Positions 1 through 8,497 of a stretch of 64,000 bases of DNA are shown one piece after another (positions within the stretch are counted from its first letter, which is position 1; each line of letters opens with the position of its first letter). Where the stretch lies: NCBI RefSeq assembly GCF_011682045.1, contig NZ_VVIW01000022.1, positions 41,719 to 105,718 on the forward strand, in the 5' to 3' direction. This DNA comes from Massilia aquatica (GTDB taxonomy: Bacteria > Pseudomonadota > Gammaproteobacteria > Burkholderiales > Burkholderiaceae_D). The notes beneath the pieces are model-generated. The model saw only the letters and a list, made by a program, of their open reading frames with translations. It ran no database searches and was not told the DNA's origin. The translations under genes and the position numbers were made by a program.

Positions 1-317
1 AGGACAAGATGAAGCGGAGGAAAACCGGCGCGGCGATAAATCAGATCGTTATAGTTTTTCACTTCCAGATCGAACTTGATAGCGTCTGCAGAATCAACGA
101 TGCCAGACAGGCCGGTTGCCTTGGTTTGAAACTCAAGCTTAAATCGAGAATCCATAAAACGGCCTTTACCGGATGGCTCCACGCGGCGTAAAACAGGACA
201 AATGATGAGATCGACACCGTGATCCAAACCTGGATCGATCACTTTGAAACCGCTCCCGTACGCGAGAAGCCTGACAAACTCACGCGAAATGGCTTCCTTT
301 ATCTGCTGTTCAGTCAT
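1..317 (-). CDS. DUF4365-like protein, C-terminus beyond window
   Basis: The reading frame is open from an ATG at 317 down to base 1 (105 codons visible), so the C-terminus lies outside the window. AAGGGG sits 7 bases before the ATG. The N-terminus contains DHGVDLII, then FKLEFQTKAT, then FDLEVKNYNDL. This matches the pattern of DUF4365: an acidic-residue strand, a QxK strand and a K-N-Y-N-D-L segment. The family looks nuclease-like and often occurs in defence or accessory loci; its biochemical role is not established. The family call is from memory of the pattern. No neighbour in the window suggests a partner. Confidence 0.7.
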   Translation of the reverse strand, partial: MTEQQIKEAISREFVRLLAYGSGFKVIDPGLDHGVDLIICPVLRRVEPSGKGRFMDSRFKLEFQTKATGLSGIVDSADAIKFDLEVKNYNDLIYRRAGFPPLHLV

Positions 318-390
318 TGGCAATTCCCCTTAATCGAGCACCCCCAACTCAAGCGCGCTAACTCGGCAGGGGAACAACAATCCTACCCGA

Positions 391-1323
391 TCAATGCGCC
401 GTCACATAGCCCGGCGCCTCGCCGGGCGTCTGGCTGAGGACCGTTTTCATCACCGCCGCTTCCTGCACCGGACTGCGGCCGAAGAAGCGCTTGAATTCGC
501 GGCTGAACTGCGAACTGCTTTCGTAGCCGACCCGGTTCGACGCGGTCGATGCGTTCAAGCCCTCCTGCACCATCAACAGCCGCGCCTTGTGCAAACGCGT
601 GCTCTTGAGATACTGGATAGGCGACGTTTGCGTGACCGCCTTGAAGTTGGCGTGAAAGGCGGCCACGCTCATCCCCGCTTCATGCGCCAGGGTCGGCACG
701 TCCAGCTCGCCGCTGAAACCGGCGTGAATGCGGCGCAGCGCCTTGCCGATCTTGCCGAACTGGCTGTGCTGGGCCAAGGCCGCGCGCACGGCGCCGCCCT
801 GCTCGCCGGTCAGCACGCGATACAAAATCTCGCGCAGGATGCCCTTCGCCAGCACCTGCGCCTCCACTGGGCACAGCAAGGCTCCGAGCAAGCGCAGCAC
901 GGCGTCGCCCAGCGTGTCGTCCATGGCCGTCGAACACATGCTCACCGGGGCGTTGTTGGCCGGCGCCGCCGGACCGAGCACCAGCGCCAGTTCGGCCGCC
1001 ACCGCCAGGTCAATGTCGATTTTGACGGCCAGTAAGGGTTCGGCTTCGCTGGCCTCGGTCTCGCTTTCGAACGGCAAGGGCACCGACAGCACCAGATACT
1101 GCTGGGCATCGTAGATAAAGCGCCGTTCGCCCAGATACCCCCGCTTGCGCCCCTGGCAAACGATCACGATGCACGGCTCGTACAGCACCGGCGTACGCGG
1201 CACGCTCTGATTGACGCGCATGAAACCCACACCATCAAGGGGCGAGAAGGTGTACCCCTGCGCGGGCGCCAGCCTGTCCATCAAGGCGATCATCTTGTCT
1301 TGTCTGCTTGGCGGCGTCGGCAT
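391..1323 (-). CDS. AraC-family transcriptional regulator (AraC_N type)
   Basis: 310 aa, ATG at 1323 with AGAGGAA upstream. The N-terminal half (about 1-170) looks like the AraC_N ligand domain (YEPCIVIVCQGRK, then LVLSVPLPFESE). The C-terminal third (about 190-295) holds two helix-turn-helix motifs: a first with LAHEAGMSVAAFHANFK and a second with NRVGYESSSQFSREFKRFFG, typical of AraC/XylS. This architecture is common in regulators controlling an adjacent dehydrogenase or oxidoreductase, but no such divergent gene is present here; the next gene on the strand is a universal stress protein. The ligand and targets are unknown. Confidence 0.9.
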   Translation of the reverse strand: MPTPPSRQDKMIALMDRLAPAQGYTFSPLDGVGFMRVNQSVPRTPVLYEPCIVIVCQGRKRGYLGERRFIYDAQQYLVLSVPLPFESETEASEAEPLLAVKIDIDLAVAAELALVLGPAAPANNAPVSMCSTAMDDTLGDAVLRLLGALLCPVEAQVLAKGILREILYRVLTGEQGGAVRAALAQHSQFGKIGKALRRIHAGFSGELDVPTLAHEAGMSVAAFHANFKAVTQTSPIQYLKSTRLHKARLLMVQEGLNASTASNRVGYESSSQFSREFKRFFGRSPVQEAAVMKTVLSQTPGEAPGYVTAH

Positions 1324-1461
1324 CGGTTCCTCTGGTGGCGGGTTCGTCGACCGCCAGTGTATGCCGCAACCGCCCTGTGCGCCAAGACCGAAACCTCGCG
1401 CAAGCTTGCCTGATTCTCTTGCCGCGTCACTGGAGCACCAGCGTGCCGCCGGGCCGGGCCG

Positions 1462-2319
1462 CTAATGCATCATCCAGAGCGGCAAGGTCGACGACCTGAG
1501 CACGGTTCTGGTCGCCCCGCCAAGCAGGACCTCGCGAAAACGCGAACGCCCGTAGGCGCCCATGACGATCAGGTCGGCGCCAGCCTCATCCGCCGCCGCC
1601 AGCAAAGCCCGCCCTGGGTCGGCCCGGCCAGGAATGGCGTGACTGTCGATGTCGCGCACATTGACGCGAATATCGTGCCGCGCCAGATACAAGGCCAGGT
1701 CCGCCCCCGGCATGGCGCCGTGCAGGTCGCCCTGCGCGCGCGCATCGACCACCACGATGTCGACCTGGCGCGCGCGCTGCATGAGCCCAATCGCACTGGC
1801 AATCGCGCGGCCGGCCGGGGCGCTGCCGTTCCATCCGACCACGATCCGCTGCCCCAGCGTCGGCGCCTGCGAGGCCGTGGCGGGAACCAGCAGCACCGGC
1901 TTGGCCGAATTGAGCAGGACATACTCGGGAAAATCGGCCCGCACACCCGGCAAGGGATGGGCGGCATTGTGCTGGCCGATCACGACCAGGTCGCAATAGC
2001 GCGCCTGCAGGCTCATGCCCAGCCCCATCTCTTCTTCCAGCCGGCGCCGCTCGAACGACAGCACGCCAAGCGCCGCCGCGCGCTGGTCGAAGGCGTCGAG
2101 CGCACTGTCGGCCAGGCGCCGCAATTCCAGTAGCGGCGCCTGCATCGGCGGCAAACTGGGGTCGAGGCCGCTCAGCGCCAGCAAGCGCGGCGGCAGATTG
2201 GTCAAGGCCGTGCCGATCAGATGTGCGTTATGCTCGATGGCAAGTTGCGCCGCCATATCAATCCGCGCAGCGGCCTGCGCCGACTCGTCGACATGCACGA
2301 GTATCGTTTTGTATGCCAT
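1462..2319 (-). CDS. Universal stress protein, tandem UspA domains
   Basis: 285 aa. The frame is open further upstream, but the ATG at 2319 is preceded by GAGGAGG and gives the standard Usp start MAYKTILVHVD. Domain 1 (about 1-145) ends in DLVVIGQ...LLVPA and lacks the full nucleotide-binding glycine motif. Domain 2 (about 150-285) begins RIVVGWNGS and carries the G-x2-G-x9-G-S/T style signature in MGAYGRSRFREVLLGGATRT, so ATP binding is expected only in the second half. Tandem Usps are cytoplasmic stress proteins. It follows the AraC gene on the same strand after a 138-bp gap. Confidence 0.93.
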   Translation of the reverse strand: MAYKTILVHVDESAQAAARIDMAAQLAIEHNAHLIGTALTNLPPRLLALSGLDPSLPPMQAPLLELRRLADSALDAFDQRAAALGVLSFERRRLEEEMGLGMSLQARYCDLVVIGQHNAAHPLPGVRADFPEYVLLNSAKPVLLVPATASQAPTLGQRIVVGWNGSAPAGRAIASAIGLMQRARQVDIVVVDARAQGDLHGAMPGADLALYLARHDIRVNVRDIDSHAIPGRADPGRALLAAADEAGADLIVMGAYGRSRFREVLLGGATRTVLRSSTLPLWMMH

Positions 2320-2414
2320 GTTAGCCTCCTCAATCATTGCAACGCGCTGGCAGCGCGACAAGCAGAACCGCCCTGCCCGCTCGCACGTGCGCCCGCTCAA
2401 ACGCGCAGCAGCAA

Positions 2415-2552
2415 ACTGGTCGGCGTGAACAACGCCGGCGCGGTAAGATCGCCGTCATGGATAATGCAGATTAATCAATCGTTTGACTGGCCTTGGGCGA
2501 ACTGGTTCACCGAATTTTTCCGATCGATGAAAATCGCGCCCCCTGTCATGTC
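2415..2552 (+). pseudogene. Decayed copy of the YdjM-like gene's 5' end
   Basis: About 115-140 bp here align to 3303-3440, the upstream region and first codons of the intact membrane hydrolase gene. The longest shared blocks are CGGTAAGATCGCCG, CATGGATAAT, GACTGGCC and GGCGAACTGGTTCACCG. In this copy the reading frame starts ATG GAT AAT GCA GAT and then hits TAA, so it encodes only five residues. The DUF2059 gene lies between the two copies. Confidence 0.75.
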
Positions 2553-2577
2553 AACCTGGTGCTAACAGGAGTCAGCC

Positions 2578-3285
2578 ATGTTGAAACCGATCCGCATCCT
2601 TGCCCTGGCTTTGGTGTGCCTCTGCTCGACGACGCACGCGGCCGAGCCGGGCGGCGAAACGATGCGGGCGCTGCAAACGATCGTGACAGCGCAAGACATT
2701 GAAGAAAAATACCGGGCCTACCTCGACAGCTCCGCAGCACGTCATGCCGCGACCTTGCAAAAGATGCTGGAGGAAAAATTGAATGCCCAACCAACGCTGA
2801 GTCAAGCGCAACGCAAGCGAGCGCTGGCCATGCTTCCCGCATGGTCTGCCGCGCTGGCCGCGGACTTGAAAATACGCGACAAGTCGATGAACCTGCCAGC
2901 GCTGATCAGCGACATGGCGCAAACGATCTATCCACGCTATTTCACCGACGCCGAGCTCAAGGAGCTGGCGGCGTTTTACGCCAGCAGCGCCTATCAAAAG
3001 ACCATCGATGTCAGTGCCAGAATCAAGGAGAACGAGCGCCGCACCGGCGTAGCCGATCCGGCGGCATGGGACAAAGTCGAACACCTGTTTACAGAGGCGG
3101 AAAACGAGGTCATTCTTGCCAACGGCGAATCTGCTCTCGGCAAGAAACTGGCGCGCGTAACCCCAGCCTTGAACAGGGAGATCCTGATGTATCTCGGCGC
3201 CAAAACCAGCAGCAACATCGAAGCCATCGCCGGACGCCACATGGCGGAATTTGTCGCCACCGTGAACGCCGATACATCCAGATAG
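2578..3285 (+). CDS. Secreted DUF2059-domain protein
   Basis: 235 aa with AGGAG 8 bases before the ATG. Residues 1-22 form a signal peptide ending THAAE. The helical mature protein carries the DUF2059 hallmark around residues 115-145 (YPRYFTDAELKELAAFYASSAYQK: F-T-x2-E-L-x2-L-x2-F-Y-x-S). DUF2059 proteins are periplasmic and mostly uncharacterised; no enzyme activity is established. The gene is bracketed by a broken and an intact copy of the 5' end of the following gene, so it may have arrived by a duplication or insertion event. Confidence 0.85.
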   Translation: MLKPIRILALALVCLCSTTHAAEPGGETMRALQTIVTAQDIEEKYRAYLDSSAARHAATLQKMLEEKLNAQPTLSQAQRKRALAMLPAWSAALAADLKIRDKSMNLPALISDMAQTIYPRYFTDAELKELAAFYASSAYQKTIDVSARIKENERRTGVADPAAWDKVEHLFTEAENEVILANGESALGKKLARVTPALNREILMYLGAKTSSNIEAIAGRHMAEFVATVNADTSR

Positions 3286-3345
3286 GACATCCGGCGCCGT
3301 TTGCCAGCTCGGCAGGAATACGGCCGGCACGGTAAGATCGCCGCC

Positions 3346-4563
3346 ATGGATAATTTAAGTCATTCGTTAGTTGGACTGGCCGCCGGCGAACTGGTTCACC
3401 GCATCTTGCCGGCCGAAGCCGATCCGGCCCGCCAGCGCACCCGGCGCCGCCTGATGCTGGTGTCGTGCTGGGCCGCCAGCAATTTCCCCGACCTCGATCT
3501 GGTGCTCAGCGGTCTTCTGCCCAGTCCGCTGGGCTACCTGCTGCATCACCGCGGCCACACCCACACCTTGCTCCTCGAAATCCCGCAGGCGCTGCTGCTG
3601 ATCGCCCTGCTGTGGCTGCTGTGGCCGGGAGCGCGCGCCGTGCTGCGCGCCAGCAAGCCGGCCCGCGCCGGGCTGTTGGCGGCCGTCGGCGCCGGTTTCC
3701 TGCTGCACATCGGCATGGATGCGTTGAACTCTTACGGCGTGCATCCGTTTTACCCGTTCGACACACGCTGGGTGTACGGCGACATGGTGTTCATCCTGGA
3801 ACCGGTGTTCTGGGTGGCCGGCGCGGTCCCGCTGGCAATGATGCTGGGCAACCGCTTCTGGCGTGCGCTGCCGCTTGTCGCGCTGGCCGGCATGCTGGCC
3901 TACTTCACCGTGCGCGGTTTCCTGCACTGGGGTTCGCTGGCCGCCCTGCTCGCCTTCGGCGCCGGCCTGGCCATGCTGCAACAGCGCGCCGGCCAGGCCG
4001 GAAAGCAAGCCTTGTCCGTGGCGCTGCTGGGCGCGCTCGGCTTCGTGGCGCTCCAGGGCGCCGCCATGCGGCACGGCAAAACCCTCGTGGCCGACCACCT
4101 GCGCCAGCTCGATCCGGCCAGCACCCTGCTCGATACGTCGATGACGGCGTTTCCCGCCAATCCGCTGTGCTGGATCTTCGTCTCGGCCGAACGCGACAAG
4201 GTGGCCGGCAGCTACCGCTTGCGGCGCGGCATGCTCAGCATCGCACCGAAACAGCTCCCACTCGACGCCTGCCCGGCCGCCCTGTCCGAAGGCGCGCCCG
4301 GGCCAGGCACGCAGCTGGTCATCAACTGGAGCCAGGAAGCATCGCTGGCCCGCTTGCGCGAGTTACAGTCGAGCAACTGCCGCTTCGATGCCTGGATGCG
4401 CTTTGCGCGCATGCCTGCGCTGGGCGCCGACAACGCCTCCGACGCGCGCTTCAGCACCACGCCACGCGGCAACTTCACCACCTTGCCGCTGGACGACGAC
4501 AACGGCCATCCCTGCCCCGCCGGCGTCCCCGGCTGGGGCTATCCGCGCGCCGACCTGCTGTAA
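3346..4563 (+). CDS. YdjM-type inner-membrane metal-dependent hydrolase
   Basis: 405 aa from the ATG at 3346 (MDNLSHSLVGLAAGE, the family's usual start). Family motifs: H6 in NLSHS, NFPDLD (about 43-48), HHRGHTHT (about 64-71) and GMDALNSYGVHPFYPFD (about 124-140). These histidines and aspartates are the likely metal ligands. Four or five hydrophobic segments follow between about 75 and 230, and a soluble C-terminal domain occupies about 240-405. E. coli YdjM is LexA-regulated, but no SOS box is obvious here. Substrate unknown. The 5' end is duplicated as a degraded copy at 2415-2552. Confidence 0.88.
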   Translation: MDNLSHSLVGLAAGELVHRILPAEADPARQRTRRRLMLVSCWAASNFPDLDLVLSGLLPSPLGYLLHHRGHTHTLLLEIPQALLLIALLWLLWPGARAVLRASKPARAGLLAAVGAGFLLHIGMDALNSYGVHPFYPFDTRWVYGDMVFILEPVFWVAGAVPLAMMLGNRFWRALPLVALAGMLAYFTVRGFLHWGSLAALLAFGAGLAMLQQRAGQAGKQALSVALLGALGFVALQGAAMRHGKTLVADHLRQLDPASTLLDTSMTAFPANPLCWIFVSAERDKVAGSYRLRRGMLSIAPKQLPLDACPAALSEGAPGPGTQLVINWSQEASLARLRELQSSNCRFDAWMRFARMPALGADNASDARFSTTPRGNFTTLPLDDDNGHPCPAGVPGWGYPRADLL

Positions 4564-4721
4564 GCGGGTCCGTGCTATGCTGGCTCCACGCAAAGCAAGT
4601 GTGCCGAAATTATTGTCATTTATAGCGAACAGAAGCGGTTGCATTGCAAGGCGCCGCCTATGGAAGCTGGAAATGACAAGAATTCAGGCGCACTTACTCA
4701 ACCACCGCCCCTGGAGCCCCC

Positions 4722-6116
4722 GTGACAACACCGCGGTTTTCGCACATGGTCGGGCCGCGCACCTACGGGTTTCGCGACCTCAAGGACTTGATGGCGCGCG
4801 CCTCGCCGCCCCGCTCGGGCGACCTGCTGGCCGGCGTGGCCGCGGCCAGCGCCGAAGAACGGGTGGCGGCCCAGATGGCGCTGGCCGATTTACCGCTGCG
4901 CACCATTCTCGACAATCCCCCGATTCCCTATGAAGACGATGAAGTCACGCGCCTGATCGTCGACCATCACGACGCCGCCGCCTTCGCCCCCATTGCGCAC
5001 CTGACCGTGGGCGACCTGCGCAACTGGCTGCTGGGAGACGCCGCCGACAGCGCGCTGCTGGCCTTTGCCGCGCCCGGCATCACGCCCGAGATGGCGGCCG
5101 CCGTGTCGAAAATCATGCGCATCCAGGACCTGGTGCTGGTGGCGCGCAAATGCCGCGTGGTCACGGCCTTTCGCAACACGCTCGGGCTGGAGGGCCGCAT
5201 GGCCACGCGCCTCCAGCCGAATCACCCGACCGACGACGCCACCGGCATCGCGGCCAGCATGCTCGATGGCCTCATGTACGGCAGCGGCGACGCCGTGATC
5301 GGCATCAATCCGGCCACCGACAACGTGGCCCAGGTCGTCAACCTGGTCGGCATGCTCGACGCCGTCATTGCCCAGTACCAGATTCCGACCCAGTCGTGCG
5401 TACTGACCCACGTCACCAACACCATCGAAGCGATCAACCGGGGCGCCCCGGTCGACCTGGTGTTCCAGTCGGTGGCCGGGACCGAGGCCGCCAACCGCAG
5501 CTTCGGCATCGATCTGGCGCTGCTGGCCGAAGCGCGCAGCGCCGCCCTGTCGCTCGGGCGCGGCACGGTGGGCGAGAACGTCATGTACTTCGAAACCGGC
5601 CAGGGCAGCGCGCTGTCGGCCAACGCCCATCACGGGCTCGACCAGCAGACCTGCGAAGCGCGCGCCTATGCGGTGGCGCGCGCCTTCAAGCCGCTGCTGG
5701 TGAACTCGGTGGTCGGCTTCATCGGGCCGGAATACCTGTACGACGGCAAGCAGATCATCCGCGCCGGGCTGGAAGACCACTTCTGCGCCAAGCTGCTCGG
5801 TTTGCCGATGGGATGCGACGTTTGCTACACCAACCATGCCGAAGCCGACCAGGACGATATGGACGTGCTGCTGACTATGCTCGGCACGGCCGGCTGCAAC
5901 TTCGTGATGGGCGTGCCGGGCTCGGACGACATCATGCTCAATTACCAGAGCACCTCCTTTCACGACGCCCTGTACGCGCGCCGCGTGCTGGGCTTGCGCG
6001 CCGCGCCCGAATTCGAAGCCTGGCTGCAGCGCATGCAGATTTTTTGCGGCGATGGCGCCGCGCAACTGGCGGACGCGCTTCCACCGGTTTTCCAACCAGC
6101 CTTGCAGCGCTTATGA
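4722..6116 (+). CDS. eutB: Ethanolamine ammonia-lyase, large subunit
   Basis: 464 aa, full length for EutB. GTG start at 4722 with GGAG at 4713-4716. With EutC it forms the adenosylcobalamin-dependent enzyme that splits ethanolamine into acetaldehyde and ammonia. Family signatures visible: LLGDAADSALLAFAAPGI, GLEGRMATRLQPNHPTD, DAVIGINPATDN, MGCDVCYTNHAEADQDD and DIMLNYQSTSFHD. The stop overlaps the eutC start by 4 bases (ATGA), indicating translational coupling. No ethanolamine permease, EutA reactivase or microcompartment gene is adjacent in this window. Confidence 0.97.
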   Translation: MTTPRFSHMVGPRTYGFRDLKDLMARASPPRSGDLLAGVAAASAEERVAAQMALADLPLRTILDNPPIPYEDDEVTRLIVDHHDAAAFAPIAHLTVGDLRNWLLGDAADSALLAFAAPGITPEMAAAVSKIMRIQDLVLVARKCRVVTAFRNTLGLEGRMATRLQPNHPTDDATGIAASMLDGLMYGSGDAVIGINPATDNVAQVVNLVGMLDAVIAQYQIPTQSCVLTHVTNTIEAINRGAPVDLVFQSVAGTEAANRSFGIDLALLAEARSAALSLGRGTVGENVMYFETGQGSALSANAHHGLDQQTCEARAYAVARAFKPLLVNSVVGFIGPEYLYDGKQIIRAGLEDHFCAKLLGLPMGCDVCYTNHAEADQDDMDVLLTMLGTAGCNFVMGVPGSDDIMLNYQSTSFHDALYARRVLGLRAAPEFEAWLQRMQIFCGDGAAQLADALPPVFQPALQRL

Positions 6117-6919
6117 ACCAATCGAAGCAGGTACTGTCCAACCCCTGGCAAGCCTTGCGTGGGCTGACCCAGGCCCGCATTGCGCTCGGACGCAGCGGCG
6201 TGAGCGTGCCGACAGCCGCCCAGCTCGACTTCCAGCTGGCGCATGCGCGCGCGCGCGACGCGGTCCACATGGCGCTCGACGCCGAGGCGCTGGCGGCGGC
6301 ACTGTCCAGGGACGGGCACGCCTGCATCACGGTGCGCAGCGCCTGTCCGGACCGCGCCAGCTACCTGCAACGGCCGGACCTGGGCCGCGTGCTTGATGCG
6401 CCCTCGCGCGCGGCGCTGCTGGCGGCCGCGCCGGCCGCATGCGACCTGGCGCTGGTCATTGGCGACGGCTTGTCGGCCCTGGCCATCGAGCAGAATGCGC
6501 AAGCCTTCGTGGCGCTGCTGCTGGCGCGCTTGCGCAAGGAAACCGGGGCCGCACAGTGGCGCCTGGGGCCGATCGTCATCGCCAGCCAGGCGCGCGTGGC
6601 GATCGGCGACCAGATCGGCGCCTTGCTCAATGCACGCGCGGTGGCGGTGCTGATCGGCGAGCGGCCCGGGCTCAGTTCGCCGGACAGCATGGGCGTGTAC
6701 CTGAGCTGGGCGCCGAGGGTGGGCTTGACCGATGCTGACCGGAACTGCATTTCGAATGTGCGGCCGGCCGGCTTGCGCTACGACGAGGCAGCCTACCGCC
6801 TGCATTATCTGTTGACGCAGGCACGGCAGCGCGGACTATCGGGGGTGTTGCTCAAGGACAATACGGTGGCGGAAGGGGGATTGCTGGAGCCAGGGAAAGG
6901 AAACTTTTTGCTGCGCTGA
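6113..6919 (+). CDS. eutC: Ethanolamine ammonia-lyase, small subunit
   Basis: 268 aa, ATG at 6113 overlapping the eutB stop. The frame is open far upstream, but only this start gives a normal EutC. Recognisable EutC segments: PWQALRGLTQARIALGRSG, LDFQLAHARARDAVH, VIGDGLSALAIEQNA, PGLSSPDSMGVYLSWAP and RNCISNVRPAGLRYDEAA. EutC contributes to cobalamin binding in the EutBC complex. The gene ends 50 bases before a strong hairpin shared with the convergent protease gene. Confidence 0.96.
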   Translation: MNQSKQVLSNPWQALRGLTQARIALGRSGVSVPTAAQLDFQLAHARARDAVHMALDAEALAAALSRDGHACITVRSACPDRASYLQRPDLGRVLDAPSRAALLAAAPAACDLALVIGDGLSALAIEQNAQAFVALLLARLRKETGAAQWRLGPIVIASQARVAIGDQIGALLNARAVAVLIGERPGLSSPDSMGVYLSWAPRVGLTDADRNCISNVRPAGLRYDEAAYRLHYLLTQARQRGLSGVLLKDNTVAEGGLLEPGKGNFLLR

Positions 6920-6968
6920 GGAGCCGCAAGCGATGGATCGCATGGTTTACCATGACCGTGTTGAATGC

Positions 6969-6993
6969 GGCGGTAAAAACGGCTTTTACCGCC
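6969..6993. terminator. Hairpin between convergent eutC and protease genes
   Basis: Perfect 10-bp arms GGCGGTAAAA (6969-6978) and TTTTACCGCC (6984-6993) around a 5-base loop. The hairpin lies between the convergent 3' ends at 6919 and 7031. The A/T ends of the arms give a short U-tract on either strand, consistent with a bidirectional terminator. Confidence 0.6.
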
Positions 6994-7030
6994 CACTCAA
7001 ACACCTGAGCCATGCCGGCCAGCGCTCCGC

Positions 7031-8371
7031 TTAATTCCGTGCGCACACCAGTCGCTGGCCAACATTGAGCTTAAGAATCATCTTGTCGCGCGACAGTTCC
7101 TCCACCCGCAAGGTGTCGTTTACGTTCGAAAACTGGATCGACAGCTGGCTCTCGCGATACATCCAGCGCCCTGGCGACACGCGGTTCGCATAACGCATCT
7201 GCAAGGTGCGGTCGTCGCTGAACGAAATCCTGATCGAGGTCCCGCCGATCGGATCGTTGCAATGCCACTCGCCCACCACCAGGTCGCCATTCTGCGCGCT
7301 CTGGGCCGGGTTGTCCTGGGCCCGTTCGGCGCTCATCTTGGCGATCAGGCCGCCGCCGCGGCGCGTGCGCATGCTGCCGATCCATTCGGCCGGCGCGGCA
7401 AAGTTCAGGTTCTGCCCGGTGCGCATCTGGAACGTCACGATGCCCACCAGCCGGCCCGCACTGTCGAACAGGCCGCCGCCGCTCGACCCGGGCGAGACCG
7501 GCGCCGTGGTCTGGATCAGGGTGCCGCCGTCGAGCGGGCGCAGCGACGAGACGATGCCGTCGCTGATGGTCAAATCGAGCCCGTGCGGAGCGCCGATGGC
7601 AATCACGCGCTGGCCGGTACGCAACTCGCCCGAGGAACCGATCACCGCGGCCGGGGCATTGAGGCCCTTGACCGCCAGCCGGCACAGGTCGCGTTCTTCG
7701 TCGGCCACCGAGACCGTCGCATCGTAGCTGTCCTGCCCCAGCTTGACCTGGAGGCGCGAGCCGGCCAGCGCAACGTGGCAGTTGGTAATGATTTCGTTGC
7801 CGCCAAGAGCGACGCCGCTGCCGGTGCCGACCATGCTGGCGCCGTTATACATATTAATACGGGCCACGAACGGCGACAGCTTGGCGAACAGGTCTTCCAT
7901 GCCCATGGCGCCGGACGCGTTGCCGCTTGCGGGGGCGGAGATCGCCTGGTTCTGTGACTGGGAGGGAACGTCACTGTTCCGCACGCCGCTTTCCTGCATC
8001 ATCACCGGGGTCGCGCCTTGCCCTGCGACCACAGGCGGCACGGCCGGCGCGCGGCCCTTGGACCAGTACACCAGCCCGGCCACCAGCAGGCCGGCGGCCA
8101 ACCCGTAGCGCCAGTCGAGGTTGAAACCTCCCTGCGCCGCGGGTCCGTTGTCGACGCTGCGCGTGAGCGGCGGCGCGACCTGGCTGCGGTCGTAGTGGCC
8201 GCGCTTGTCCTTGTTCGACAGCACGGCATAGGCTTCACGCACCAGCACCCAGTCGTTGCGGTCGTACGATCCGCTCTGGAATGCGGCATGCAAACGCGCG
8301 TACGCTGCGGCAATCTCTTCAGAAGTGGCGAGGGGATCGACACCCAGAATGGTGTACAGCGTTCGTTTCAT
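7031..8371 (-). CDS. J-like domain / membrane / trypsin-like serine protease
   Basis: 446 aa. Residues 1-64 resemble a DnaJ domain (LYTILGVDPLATSEEIAAAYARL, then VREAYAVLSNKDKRGHYDRS), but the HPD tripeptide is missing; the segment reads FQSGSYDRNDW. A transmembrane helix at about 89-103 is followed by a Pro/Ser/Gln-rich linker. Residues about 165-335 are a trypsin_2/HtrA-like protease with the catalytic triad H199 (TNCHV), D228 (EERDLC) and S297 (PGSSGG). A ~110-residue C-terminal domain of unknown type ends LVCARN. The protease is probably periplasmic with the J-like part cytoplasmic. No PDZ domain is visible. Confidence 0.85.
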   Translation of the reverse strand: MKRTLYTILGVDPLATSEEIAAAYARLHAAFQSGSYDRNDWVLVREAYAVLSNKDKRGHYDRSQVAPPLTRSVDNGPAAQGGFNLDWRYGLAAGLLVAGLVYWSKGRAPAVPPVVAGQGATPVMMQESGVRNSDVPSQSQNQAISAPASGNASGAMGMEDLFAKLSPFVARINMYNGASMVGTGSGVALGGNEIITNCHVALAGSRLQVKLGQDSYDATVSVADEERDLCRLAVKGLNAPAAVIGSSGELRTGQRVIAIGAPHGLDLTISDGIVSSLRPLDGGTLIQTTAPVSPGSSGGGLFDSAGRLVGIVTFQMRTGQNLNFAAPAEWIGSMRTRRGGGLIAKMSAERAQDNPAQSAQNGDLVVGEWHCNDPIGGTSIRISFSDDRTLQMRYANRVSPGRWMYRESQLSIQFSNVNDTLRVEELSRDKMILKLNVGQRLVCARN

Positions 8372-8497
8372 TTGCAGCGTCTCCGGTGGGAAACGTCGAT
8401 GATAGCGTAAATATCATGACTTATCATAGCCTGTCGGAAATATTGCTTTTTCTTAGTGACAGGCGTGATACAGCCGCAGCACTGATAACGGCGCTGC

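Noticed and set aside
5150..6112. N-terminal extension of eutC into eutB
   Set aside because: The open frame continues upstream only by GC bias; EutC homologues start at the ATG overlapping the eutB stop.
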